Origin: a virus
Strand: one strand, 5' to 3'
IMG/VR virus record: IMGVR_UViG_3300050014_000792
Coordinates: 1 to 64,000 of that record
Length of the DNA stretch: 64,000 nt
The position numbers and the translations under genes are program-made. The notes under the pieces were generated by a model. It was given only the letters and a program-made list of their open reading frames with translations. It had not been told where the DNA came from and made no database searches. Positions 47,870 to 57,851 of the stretch are shown piece by piece. Each line of letters opens with the position of its first letter. Position 1 is the stretch's first letter.

Positions 47870-50811
47870 TAGCTTGTCTGGTTAACTTGACATGTTTTAG
47901 TTGGAGCTAATGATGTAACGGTAATAGAGGAGCTTCTAGGAGATCCGGTAGCGCCGACAGAAACCTGGAATGATCCTGGTCCACCAGTTGTCGAAACAAC
48001 AGTTCCACCAGTACCCGATGTACAATTACTAAATGGCAATAAAACCATCCAGTTGGCATTAGGTGTTGCGGTCCAGAAGTTTCCAGGAGGGGTAACATTA
48101 GTAATATTTACAACATTGCTTGTTGTTGGAGGATTGTGTATTGCTCCCCCTAATGTAAATACTATGAATGATTGTACGTCCAAAGTTGCAGGTACTCCGC
48201 TCACTGAAACTCCATATGAAGCTGAGTTTCCAGTACATCCAGAAGCACTTGTAGCACTAACTGAAAGTGATTGAGCACCAAGACTAGTCCAAGTTACTGA
48301 AACCGAATTTGTTCCTTGACCACTATCGATGGTTCCTCCTACAATTGACCAAGCGTAACTATATTGACCCGGTGCTGTAAGATAAACATGTCCCGCAGTA
48401 TTAATTATTGCTGTAGTATCTCCAGAAACTACTGGAACTGGTATAGCATTAATAGTAACTCCTAGAGAAGTTGCACTAGATGCAGTACATCCGTTTCCAT
48501 TAGTATAGTTAACTGATATAGATCCAGCTCCTGCAGCATTCCAAGTAACGGTAGCTGTATTACTTCCTGAAATACCTCCGGCAGTAATAACACCTCCAGA
48601 TATAGCCCAAGTATAATTACTCATACCTGCATCAGTTGTATAAACGTTTCCGGTTGAACCTGCGCATACTGAAGTTGTTCCTGTAAGTGCTACAACTGGA
48701 AGAGCATTAACGGTAAGATTGTAAATTGATGGAGTTGCTGCTGTACATCCGCCTGGGCTAGTATAGTTAACAGTAACGTTCTTAGCTCCGGTAGTAGTCC
48801 AGGTAACAGATATTGAATTAGTTCCAGAACCCGAATTGATAGTTCCACCAGCAGAAACTGCCCATGTATAACCTGATTGTCCAGCTTCCGTTGTGTAAAC
48901 CTGTCCGGCAACACCTACGCAAGGAGCTGCTGGCCCACTAATTGTTGGAACCGGTAAAGCTACAACTGATACTGGGTAAGAAGTTGGGCTTACAGCGGAA
49001 CATCCGCTTCCATTTGTATAATTAACTGAAACAGTCTTAGCTCCAATAGAACCCCAAGTAACTGTAACTGTATTATCGCTTGTACTTCCACCACTTGTAA
49101 TTGTTCCACCAGTTACGTTCCAAACATAATTAGATTGACCTCCCTGAGTGCTGTAAACATTTCCTGTTGAATTAACACATGCTGTAGCAGGTCCGGTCAT
49201 CGAAACTGTTGGAATAGCATTAACTGAAACTGTATAAGAACCTGTTGCAAGAGCTGAACATCCTGCTGAATTGGTTACTAAACAAGTAACTATTTGACCG
49301 TTTGTAAGAGAAGAAGTCTGGAATAATGCGGAAGCACTAGTTTGAACAGGGTTTCCATTTACTCTAAATTGATAAGTTGCACCTGCACCACCTCCGGTAA
49401 CTGAGAAGTGAACAAGAGTTCCTAGACAGAATGTAGTAGGATCAAGAGCGTTTAATGCAGTAATAGGTAAAGCAACCACAGTAGCTGTTACAGGCCCCTG
49501 ATTCGTAGCACCGCCAGAAGTTCCTCTAATATAATAAGTTCCGTTTGGAACTGCGGCTGGATTAGCAACCGGGCTTGTATCGCCTGCGTCATTCCAGTAA
49601 GTATAAACTAATCCTGGTGTAGATCCAGCTGTAATAGCAGGGTTTGTTAAATCTATTGTTGCAGGATAACATACAGGTGCTGGATTATGAATAATTAGAT
49701 TTATTCCTGTTGAAAGACCTAATTTTATAGAATTTCTTTGCCATCCTCTATCGAAAAATGAAATATATGCTTCGTATAACATATTATGTACAAGTCCGCT
49801 AACATCGATACTTCCAACAAGATCAATATCGGGAAAAACCATTGGACGAGTAGAAGGATCTAAATAATTAAAAAGGAATTCTTGTCCTGTATAAGATGCT
49901 TGTTTTTGAGTAAAATATAAATTAGCTGTAGGTAAACTTCCAGCAGGAACTGTTGGAAAAAAATCTTGTTTATTCCAAGATAAGTTTAGCATAAATCCGG
50001 TACTTGAAGAAGATATAAAAGAAGGCGGGTTATAAATAAAAACCGGACTTAATAAAAGATTTGTATCCACTTCATGATTTGTAATGATCGTTCCATCAGA
50101 TTCTGTTCTAGAAAAATCATTATTGTGTTTATTTTGAGTAAGATATTGTACGTCAAATATCAAATTAGTTTGTCTTAAAGCTCCAAGATCATCAAGGTTT
50201 CCTAAACGGAAAGTATTGCTAGCTATATCTCTAACAAGAGCTAAAGCTTTATTATCTCCAGGAGTTGTATCTGCGCCAATGAATAGGGTAAATGGGTTTC
50301 TGCCTGCGCTATCTGGGTCAGTATTGGAATATTCGATTCTCGCGAATTTTTTTGAACTAATACCATAAATGATAGATGGATAGTCAGTATAAAAATCTGA
50401 AGATAATACTGCAGCATTTACGGTATCTATAATTTTGTTAGGATAAGCATTGGAATACCTATCAGTTGTAGATCCGGGGATAGCCGAAGGAATGAATAAA
50501 CTTGTTCCACTTAAATTGTAACCGGTATAAGCAAATCTATTTGGATTTGATAAATCAATTTCATAGGCTTTTCCATTAATGTCTATAAATATGTCACCAT
50601 TTTGGTAAACCCTTGTTGGGTAACCAGGAATTTTTTGAACAGCAGGGGAAAGAATAAGGTTATTGTCGATCTTATTTTTTATCGTAGTTGTGTCTGTTCC
50701 ATCGCCGTCATAAGTAGTAAAATAAACAGCAAGTCCAGATAGACCAGAAGATCCATCAACGCCTGTAGTTCCATATCCCGATTGACCGGGTGCGTATTTA
50801 AAATTGTCCAT
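47869..50811 (-). CDS. Giant phage adhesin with four PKD-like repeats and a BACON-like end
   Basis: This 980-residue paralogue is fused back-to-back with the 44870 gene (TAATG-type overlap). The N-terminal roughly 380 residues match that protein. One YYIRGT-type Ig unit follows, then four PKD-like repeats of about 86 residues (about residues 527-870; each GNVYTT..GxSNYTWxxSGG.I..G...N...VTW). The C-terminal 105 residues (FWTATPNANWMVLLP...GSPRSSSITVTS...CQVNQTS) fit the BACON pattern of Bacteroidota carbohydrate- or mucin-associated domains. It is probably a receptor- or glycan-binding fibre. The late-type motif at 50821 lies just upstream. Confidence 0.75.
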   Translation of the reverse strand: MDNFKYAPGQSGYGTTGVDGSSGLSGLAVYFTTYDGDGTDTTTIKNKIDNNLILSPAVQKIPGYPTRVYQNGDIFIDINGKAYEIDLSNPNRFAYTGYNLSGTSLFIPSAIPGSTTDRYSNAYPNKIIDTVNAAVLSSDFYTDYPSIIYGISSKKFARIEYSNTDPDSAGRNPFTLFIGADTTPGDNKALALVRDIASNTFRLGNLDDLGALRQTNLIFDVQYLTQNKHNNDFSRTESDGTIITNHEVDTNLLLSPVFIYNPPSFISSSSTGFMLNLSWNKQDFFPTVPAGSLPTANLYFTQKQASYTGQEFLFNYLDPSTRPMVFPDIDLVGSIDVSGLVHNMLYEAYISFFDRGWQRNSIKLGLSTGINLIIHNPAPVCYPATIDLTNPAITAGSTPGLVYTYWNDAGDTSPVANPAAVPNGTYYIRGTSGGATNQGPVTATVVALPITALNALDPTTFCLGTLVHFSVTGGGAGATYQFRVNGNPVQTSASALFQTSSLTNGQIVTCLVTNSAGCSALATGSYTVSVNAIPTVSMTGPATACVNSTGNVYSTQGGQSNYVWNVTGGTITSGGSTSDNTVTVTWGSIGAKTVSVNYTNGSGCSAVSPTSYPVSVVALPVPTISGPAAPCVGVAGQVYTTEAGQSGYTWAVSAGGTINSGSGTNSISVTWTTTGAKNVTVNYTSPGGCTAATPSIYNLTVNALPVVALTGTTSVCAGSTGNVYTTDAGMSNYTWAISGGVITAGGISGSNTATVTWNAAGAGSISVNYTNGNGCTASSATSLGVTINAIPVPVVSGDTTAIINTAGHVYLTAPGQYSYAWSIVGGTIDSGQGTNSVSVTWTSLGAQSLSVSATSASGCTGNSASYGVSVSGVPATLDVQSFIVFTLGGAIHNPPTTSNVVNITNVTPPGNFWTATPNANWMVLLPFSNCTSGTGGTVVSTTGGPGSFQVSVGATGSPRSSSITVTSLAPTKTCQVNQTS
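48200..49235 (-). repeat. Four tandem PKD-like domain repeats in the 980-aa adhesin
   Basis: Each unit of about 258 bases encodes P-x-SGxxxxCxxxxGxVYxT, then YxWxxxGGxI, then NSxxVTWxxxGxxxxSVxYT, then GCT. The units are diverged at DNA level, so this is an old array rather than a recent slip expansion. The fourth unit has lost the conserved Cys near its start. Confidence 0.7.
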
Positions 50812-50820
50812 ATAACCGTG

Positions 50821-50834
50821 TTTCTTTATATATT
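50821..50834 (-). promoter_or_regulatory. Late-promoter-like motif before the adhesin pair
   Basis: On the minus strand AATATATAAAGAAA ends 9 bases before the ATG at 50811. It lies in the 24-base gap after the 1564-aa gene. Confidence 0.55.
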
Positions 50835-50835
50835 A

Positions 50836-53800
50836 TTACTTTTCCGTAAGGATAAATTTTGCATAGTAGGAAAGATTTCCCGTTTTCTTAACTGTAATGT
50901 TATAAATGTATTCATTATTCTCTACTGACATGACAGCATCTACATTTATAGCTTCATCAGGAGTAAAATCTCCGTTGTTAGTATAGTGTAAAAGTGTTCC
51001 ATCAAATGGTTTGGAATACAAAGTTGTATCAAGTTTTCCAATTCCAATATTGTAATACTGCAAGATAATATTTTTCACATAAGAATTGATAGCATCATCT
51101 GCATTTGAAAATGCACTCCAATTCTGAATGAAATCATAATTAACTTTGAACATATTCTGAAGAGCTACAGTTAGATTAAATGAAAAATTTATTTCTGTAT
51201 CTGTTTCTGTATATGAAGCTACCGTTGGATCCCAACTATCGATTGGAAATTCATTCGGAAGTTTAATTAGCTTCGATCCAAAGAATGAAGGAAGTTCTGT
51301 TCCTGAATTATAACCATCAATAGGGGTTGAATCGCCTAGAGTATAATATCCTGCGTCCCAAAGAGATTCAAAAGTATTGAATGATGGCTTAAACTGAATA
51401 GCATTTCCGTTGACAACATCTGCGTCGGTAACCGAAGTAACTACTTTATTATACCATAGTTGATCAATATTATTAGAAACCCTAAGATTTGTGTTACACA
51501 TCATGAAGTCTGTCTTAACAATATCCATAAGATCCTTGTGTTCATCAACTGTAAATCCAAGAATATTATCAAATTTTGGTTTAAACCAACCATTGAAAGT
51601 TTTAAGACCCTTATAATTTCTAGGATCATTGATTAAAACGGTAAATGGAGGAACTCTAAAGTCATAATTGTTCAGAACTGTATCCCCAGAAATAATATAG
51701 TAGAATACCTTATCGTGATTTGCCGATAAGAAATAAACTAAATCCTCGTATGTACAAGTTCCGTTTCTGTAGAAATTTTCATTTGTGTTATATTTATAGC
51801 CATAATTCATAACATGTTCACCATAAGTTAAAGCATTTCTGGCATAATCATAGCTAACTACTTGATTAAAAGTATTGTAGGATCTTGGAACTGACATTAC
51901 ATCAAATAAAATCGTATTTCCATCTGTAAATGCATTCCAAACAGTACTAAATATTGTTGGGCTATAATTAAACTGAGAATACGGATTAGCCATGCTAGCA
52001 GGATAATCACCTACTGGATGCTGATTGTATAAGTTTAAGATAGCTAAACTAGTAGCAGCATTATTAACAATAAAAGGGGTTTTTACAAATGAATAGGTGG
52101 AAACATCTTTACCCGTCATAAATGCTTTCATATCGATATTTGCAGAAGAATCATTTAAAAGAGCTTTTCCGGGAAGAATAGAGGAATTTCTATACGAGTA
52201 ATTCAATATGTCGTTTCCCTGGTACCAAATCATTAAAATGGTTTGGGTATTTTCATTAATGATAACTTCTACTGGGCGACTGTTATCTCTGTTTTTAGAA
52301 GCAGTAGAGATAAATGAAAACCTGTATTTATCATAGTTCTTGATATTAAGAGAGTTTCTTGCGGTATCTCTAACCTTAAGCGAAAGATTTAATCCTAAGA
52401 AAATAGTATCAACGCTATTCTTGTATTGGTTGTAATAAAGAATGGTCGAACGAACTTTTGTATCGTCCACATTATCATTTGAATAAACCAACTTGGAAAA
52501 TACATCTAAGTAGGGTTCATTAAACATCAATTGCTTAACGGTGATATATGTTGACCCGTCTTGAGATAACACAGCATCATTAATATCATAGAATACATAA
52601 TCCTGCCAGTTTCTAGTTCCTGGGGTTAAATATTTATAAACAGGATATGAGATTTCATCTATGTAGTTATTAACTGTTGGGAGAAAATTAGATACTCCGG
52701 ATGGATCCGGTGCAAATATGGAAGCGTCCAGAATAAATCTAAGTAAATTATTTCTGCAATCTGTTCCCAATCCTACCCAAGATGAAATTATTGGGGTGGT
52801 AAGTGGATATTTGAGTAATTTATTATTGACGTAGTAGTCTTCCAAGTTTTCTTCTTTGACAGATGGATCATATGAAGTAAATACTGTCGAACCGTCAAGA
52901 ACAGTTGTGAAGCCAAGGACTGTTGGATTGTTTGCAATAATCGTTCTATCATTATTGAAAGTATTAAATTTAGTTGAAGCATTATAAGGAATGAAAAGTC
53001 CATTAGTTAAAATGGATCCATCCCCGCTGAGAACTTCAAAGGATCCTCTAAAGTCGATTGTATGTGTCTCTTTAGGAGCAAGATTTACAAACCATGTGCT
53101 TGCATCTCCTTCTCTTTTATAAACATATTCACTTACTGCTCCAAGACTTGAATCATAAACGGTGTAATCAATATCTTTTACAGGATTTATACCCATAAGT
53201 GAAAAATACATTGGGAAAGCTGCATAGGCGTTCCAATTTCCATGAAATAAAGCTATGTCGCTCGGAGTCATTATTAAAACTCTATCATCGGGGGTAAGAG
53301 GATCTCTGACTAGATTAAACTCATGAGAATTTATATCGAATTTTTTTATTAATCGGTATCTTCCATTAGTTTCTTGATAAAGCATATAATTTTGAAATTT
53401 TTGTAAGATTTTATCATCACTTACAAAAGACCAAAGAATATTATCGCTTGAGTTGACAAAATTTACTTCAATTGATCTACGATCTCCATAAAGTTCAAAT
53501 GTAATGGGGCCATATGAAGCATCATAAGAAATAGTTAAAAAATCGCTTGCATCTGGAGTAAAAAATCTAAAGAAATTTACATCTGATGGAGATGCGGAAG
53601 TATTAAATACTGAGTTCTCATCATTTGGCTGCTGTCTAGTCTGAGATGTAATTCTCTGTATTTTCCAATCATCTCCAAAACTTGCATCATCATTTAAAAT
53701 AATTGAAAACCAATCTGAACCTCTGGTTTCTACATGGAATGGGCAATCTGGATAACTTGAGAACAAATCAAATGCATCGTATAATGAATGAATCTGACCT

Positions 53801-55530
53801 TCTATATCCAAAGCTGTATTAAAACTAGTTTGATAAAGTATTGGGTATTCGGGAGTTGTATGTTTTGCAACATATTTATAAGGATCTGTTGGAGCTCCAT
53901 AAGCTTCCCATATTTTTCCAGTAGTTTTATTGAGAACTCTTATGTGATCCCCACCGTGTAGTTGGGTATTAAGTTTAATTGTAGCAAAAGGATTTATCTT
54001 TTCTTTTTTAACAGCCACGTCGAATAAATTGACTCCTGGCTTATTAATAAAATCCTGAATAGTTTCATCATCAGTTATAAAAGGATTTATATTCTTAATT
54101 CTGATAAGACTATCTCCTCCATTTAAGGTGAAAATTCTATTGCTGAATTCGGCAGTCACATTTCCTGATGCATCCCAAAGAATGCTAGAATCTATAAATA
54201 AGCTGCTATCTTTTCCATCTAATGAAAGAAACATAAGATCAGACGTAGATGTATCCATGTAATAAGCAAACTTGTATAATGGGTTCTCTGTTAAGTAGAA
54301 TCCAAAATATCGGCTCATTGAATATAAACTAACATCATTGTCATCAAAAATGTATTGAAGATTTATAAGATTAGAACATACTAAATTATTTCTTTCAAAT
54401 CCACTGGATATGAATTGGTTAAGCTGTGCAAAATTTTGCTGGTTTTGTTCAAAGAAATATTGGGTTTCGGATCTTCCTGTAACAATGCCCTTATCAATAG
54501 CAACACCATACCATGTATTTGGGTCGCTATCTCCGAATAAAATTGAAGTATCTGGTAGAGATAGGAATACAGGGGCCGGATTACTCGTTATATCGCTTAA
54601 GTGATGATCCAAATAAGTTCCTAAAGTAGAACCCTTCTTTAAAGACCAGCTTTTAATTAATTCCGACTCTTCTAAATATTTGAAAGCAAGATTAGTTAAA
54701 TCGGGGGTAACTGCATAAGTTTCAGGGTTAAAAGTTCCCGGCAATCTAAATAAAGCAAAGAAATCTGGTAGAGTTTGATTTATCCAAAGGGGAGCAAGTA
54801 CCCCATTATCTTCGGTATAAAGATCATCCATAAGAAGTCTAGCACCATAATTGTATGTTGTATCATACTGATTGAATAAATCTGTTTTTGGTACAGCTAT
54901 ATTTAAAGCATCATTGACAGATACTCTATAAAGTTCTCCTTTGGGAAGACTGCTAAATACATTACGAACATCCCCTGAGTAAACGCTATTTCCGGATACT
55001 TGCTGTTTCCTGTATTTCTTATTATTTAGAATATCTGAAATTTGGAATGTATCAAGGAAAAGATTCTCACTAACATCAACTATAAGCTTGATGTTTCCTG
55101 AAAATTTTGGGTTAGTTCTTAAAACAAGATAGGATGCTTCGTCATCAATTAAAATATTCTGGTTAACCAAGGAATTAATTTGGTCAGAAGTAATTTGAAA
55201 TTGACGGTTGTAAATATTTACTGATTTAACGTCAACTAATGTGGTACAAGCGGCATTGTTATAAATTCTGAAATGCAAGCTTGAATCAAAGTCTTCAAGA
55301 TGAGAAGTGTAGATCAGAAAAGATGCTCTAAAATCTTGGTCACTTAAGTGAAGAGCATATCCAACACTTGCACTTTGTACATCAATCCCATTTACGAGAT
55401 ATTTTCCTAATCCCGTAACAACTTCTGGAACAATCCATAAACTTGGATCTGGTGCTTCATAAGCAAAATTTAAAAAGCATTCGGGGTTCTGGGTTGTTAG
55501 TATCGCGTTTTCAGTAAACTGTTTTATCAT
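50836..55530 (-). CDS. Very large virion protein (1564 aa), probable tail or baseplate component
   Basis: This is the longest gene of the window. It is mostly beta-structured, rich in Asn, Asp, Ser, Tyr and Phe, with no visible enzyme motif, signal peptide or membrane segment. Repeated strands of the type xxYDxSxGPITFELYGDRRSI and many DASxF phrases suggest a multi-domain fibre or baseplate-wedge protein. It starts 5 bases after the 771-aa gene, so the two are probably co-translated. A long baseplate-to-fibre connector is the best guess by position between structural genes and adhesins. Confidence 0.6.
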   Translation of the reverse strand: MIKQFTENAILTTQNPECFLNFAYEAPDPSLWIVPEVVTGLGKYLVNGIDVQSASVGYALHLSDQDFRASFLIYTSHLEDFDSSLHFRIYNNAACTTLVDVKSVNIYNRQFQITSDQINSLVNQNILIDDEASYLVLRTNPKFSGNIKLIVDVSENLFLDTFQISDILNNKKYRKQQVSGNSVYSGDVRNVFSSLPKGELYRVSVNDALNIAVPKTDLFNQYDTTYNYGARLLMDDLYTEDNGVLAPLWINQTLPDFFALFRLPGTFNPETYAVTPDLTNLAFKYLEESELIKSWSLKKGSTLGTYLDHHLSDITSNPAPVFLSLPDTSILFGDSDPNTWYGVAIDKGIVTGRSETQYFFEQNQQNFAQLNQFISSGFERNNLVCSNLINLQYIFDDNDVSLYSMSRYFGFYLTENPLYKFAYYMDTSTSDLMFLSLDGKDSSLFIDSSILWDASGNVTAEFSNRIFTLNGGDSLIRIKNINPFITDDETIQDFINKPGVNLFDVAVKKEKINPFATIKLNTQLHGGDHIRVLNKTTGKIWEAYGAPTDPYKYVAKHTTPEYPILYQTSFNTALDIEGQIHSLYDAFDLFSSYPDCPFHVETRGSDWFSIILNDDASFGDDWKIQRITSQTRQQPNDENSVFNTSASPSDVNFFRFFTPDASDFLTISYDASYGPITFELYGDRRSIEVNFVNSSDNILWSFVSDDKILQKFQNYMLYQETNGRYRLIKKFDINSHEFNLVRDPLTPDDRVLIMTPSDIALFHGNWNAYAAFPMYFSLMGINPVKDIDYTVYDSSLGAVSEYVYKREGDASTWFVNLAPKETHTIDFRGSFEVLSGDGSILTNGLFIPYNASTKFNTFNNDRTIIANNPTVLGFTTVLDGSTVFTSYDPSVKEENLEDYYVNNKLLKYPLTTPIISSWVGLGTDCRNNLLRFILDASIFAPDPSGVSNFLPTVNNYIDEISYPVYKYLTPGTRNWQDYVFYDINDAVLSQDGSTYITVKQLMFNEPYLDVFSKLVYSNDNVDDTKVRSTILYYNQYKNSVDTIFLGLNLSLKVRDTARNSLNIKNYDKYRFSFISTASKNRDNSRPVEVIINENTQTILMIWYQGNDILNYSYRNSSILPGKALLNDSSANIDMKAFMTGKDVSTYSFVKTPFIVNNAATSLAILNLYNQHPVGDYPASMANPYSQFNYSPTIFSTVWNAFTDGNTILFDVMSVPRSYNTFNQVVSYDYARNALTYGEHVMNYGYKYNTNENFYRNGTCTYEDLVYFLSANHDKVFYYIISGDTVLNNYDFRVPPFTVLINDPRNYKGLKTFNGWFKPKFDNILGFTVDEHKDLMDIVKTDFMMCNTNLRVSNNIDQLWYNKVVTSVTDADVVNGNAIQFKPSFNTFESLWDAGYYTLGDSTPIDGYNSGTELPSFFGSKLIKLPNEFPIDSWDPTVASYTETDTEINFSFNLTVALQNMFKVNYDFIQNWSAFSNADDAINSYVKNIILQYYNIGIGKLDTTLYSKPFDGTLLHYTNNGDFTPDEAINVDAVMSVENNEYIYNITVKKTGNLSYYAKFILTEK

Positions 55531-55535
55531 CTTAA

Positions 55536-57851
55536 TTATACGATTAATGTATCAAATTCATCATAAATGGATGGATCCATATTTACAATTGCCTGGAAAA
55601 ATAATTGTAAAGTCCCCGTAATATTAGGTTGCGGGGAAGTAGCTCCGGTGGGTTTTGTAAGAGTAACATAAGCATTATTTGGTAGATTATCTATTGTACT
55701 CTGAATATCTACAGAATTTTGTTTAGTAATTTTTCCTGTTTGATCTTTTGTTGAAACAGTATACTCTAAAAATTGTGCTTGGTGTTTAAAATAAGATCCA
55801 CTGCCAGAAGCTGGGTTAGGAATGCTGTCGTCCATGTGGGTATAAATACCTGCAGAACTTAAAGTCTGATCCAATTGAATTGCAGCTTCTTCAGAAGCAG
55901 CTTCAGTAAGAATATTAGCTACCTGATCCGTTCCTGAAAGATTTGCTGGGAAAGTAACAGTAACTGGCTGAGACCAATCGGATTTAAGCGGGTTCAAAGG
56001 CCATCCTGCTTCAGAGATAGAACGGATTTTAATTTGAACGTTTTCTCCCTTTTGAATTGGAACATCTAGCTGGTTAATATTTACTACATCACCATTAGCA
56101 ATTGTCTCCGGTTTCCAGATGTATTTGTTTGTACTAGTGTCAAATGTTTTCTGAAGAACTGGTCCAAGATTAAGTGTCCAATCTGAAAATACTCCTGAAA
56201 TATTCTGACCAGTTGAAGGATCAGCATAAGTAATAGTATTTAGAGGATTTCCTGTATTATCCAGTCTTAAATATCTATAAGCAGTTTCAAATTGTATAAT
56301 TTGCTGAGTCTGCGGACTATTTCCTAACTCGATTGGTTTTGGGGAAGGAATATCAAAGAATCCGCGAATTCTATATTTAGGGCTAACTGCAACAGAATTA
56401 TTTTCATAAGCTATAGTTGCTAAAGATCTTACTAATGACTGATATTGAACCGTATTATTAGAAAGAGATATAATGTTGCTATTGATCTTTGATTGTAAGT
56501 CAGCACGTTCGGAAGAAGAGGTTAATTGAACCAATTCTGATTTCTGGTTGCTGATTGTATTCTTTAAACTATTGATAATGGTTTTTAAAGATTCAATCTG
56601 AGCTTGTGTCTGCTTAACTGATGCAACATCTATCGCTGCATTAAGTTGAGTATTGATCTGAGTTACATTGAAGTTTGTAGCTGCAAAAACAGGAGCGTCT
56701 GGATTAACTCCAAAGAATGCTGGAATAAATCCTTCTCTAGCTTGTCCTTCAAGCTGTCTTCCAAAGTCCTGAACAAATGAATTATAGTATTGCTGGAATG
56801 TAACTGTGCTGTCAACCAGGACTAAATCATTTGTATAGAAGTTTACCGAATTTCCCCAATCATCGGCGATAATATTAAAGTCATCATTAACTCCTTTGAA
56901 GAAAATAATATCGCATTCATCGTATCCAACTGGAATATCAACTAGCTTAGTTGCAAATGGAGTTGAGTAAATATTGAAAGAACCATTGATAGAAGGCTTT
57001 CCAAAACCAACTGTGGCTGTAAGCTGAACCCTTTTTTCTGTAACATCAATAGAATTAACTACATATAAACTATCAGCGTAACGAAGCTGATCGTTAATTT
57101 TTAATTGGATATTCTTTACAACGGTACCATCTGAGGTTAAACCATAGTTAAGTGTATCAAGATAAAACCATTCAACGTTATTTATAACTTGTCTATTTGT
57201 AATTAAGAAGCTACCGGTATACTGTGTTGGATTTAGAGGAAGATTTAAGACTTCATCATCAATAAAATAGGTTTTTGCATTTACGTTTAAGAAATCTATT
57301 GTTTCCTGATAATCGCGAGTAACCCCAAGAAAATTATCTTTAAACCATTGGGTAGCTTCGGCATCCGGGTTATCAAAAAGAACCCTTCTAACTGTAACTC
57401 TATCTGACCTATCATCGATTAATCCTTTAAGATCAAATTCAACAATAAGTTCGGGAAACATCATATTCTCAAAAAACCAGTTTGTACGAGTTTGGAATGT
57501 TGTTGGAGCAGCCAATGTTGTAATAGCTACAGGAGATTTTGCTACGGGTATTGTAGTTACCTGGCGATAAGTTCCATCCTTTAATAAAACGACTCCATTA
57601 CCAGATACAAAAGTGTCCACCGTATTAACTACTCTATTCATTTGAGTGAGTAGAGAATTGAAAGATGGAATATGATAGGTAAAAGTGGATGCGTCGCCAG
57701 TTATCGGGTCGGTTCCCACCACTGATATAACTACAAAATCCGATTGCGTAGTCATTGAATTATTCATCTGAACCATGGATTGTAAAGCAACGTTTACATT
57801 TTGGGTAAGCGTTTTTACAGTTTCGGTGAATGAATTTACGTTTTGAGCCAT
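55536..57851 (-). CDS. Large virion structural protein with coiled coil and FN3-like domain
   Basis: This is a 771-residue protein. The N-terminus is helical (NSFTETVKTLTQNVNVALQS). A coiled coil occupies about residues 410-475 (KQTQAQIESLKTIINSLKNT and onward). A fibronectin-type-III-like stretch (about 600-640: VQIKIRSISEAGWPLNPLKS then DWSQPVTVTFP) comes later. No catalytic motif is seen. Its ATG overlaps the stop of the upstream GIY-YIG gene by one base. The composition suggests a tail or baseplate protein that forms elongated oligomers. Confidence 0.6.
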   Translation of the reverse strand: MAQNVNSFTETVKTLTQNVNVALQSMVQMNNSMTTQSDFVVISVVGTDPITGDASTFTYHIPSFNSLLTQMNRVVNTVDTFVSGNGVVLLKDGTYRQVTTIPVAKSPVAITTLAAPTTFQTRTNWFFENMMFPELIVEFDLKGLIDDRSDRVTVRRVLFDNPDAEATQWFKDNFLGVTRDYQETIDFLNVNAKTYFIDDEVLNLPLNPTQYTGSFLITNRQVINNVEWFYLDTLNYGLTSDGTVVKNIQLKINDQLRYADSLYVVNSIDVTEKRVQLTATVGFGKPSINGSFNIYSTPFATKLVDIPVGYDECDIIFFKGVNDDFNIIADDWGNSVNFYTNDLVLVDSTVTFQQYYNSFVQDFGRQLEGQAREGFIPAFFGVNPDAPVFAATNFNVTQINTQLNAAIDVASVKQTQAQIESLKTIINSLKNTISNQKSELVQLTSSSERADLQSKINSNIISLSNNTVQYQSLVRSLATIAYENNSVAVSPKYRIRGFFDIPSPKPIELGNSPQTQQIIQFETAYRYLRLDNTGNPLNTITYADPSTGQNISGVFSDWTLNLGPVLQKTFDTSTNKYIWKPETIANGDVVNINQLDVPIQKGENVQIKIRSISEAGWPLNPLKSDWSQPVTVTFPANLSGTDQVANILTEAASEEAAIQLDQTLSSAGIYTHMDDSIPNPASGSGSYFKHQAQFLEYTVSTKDQTGKITKQNSVDIQSTIDNLPNNAYVTLTKPTGATSPQPNITGTLQLFFQAIVNMDPSIYDEFDTLIV

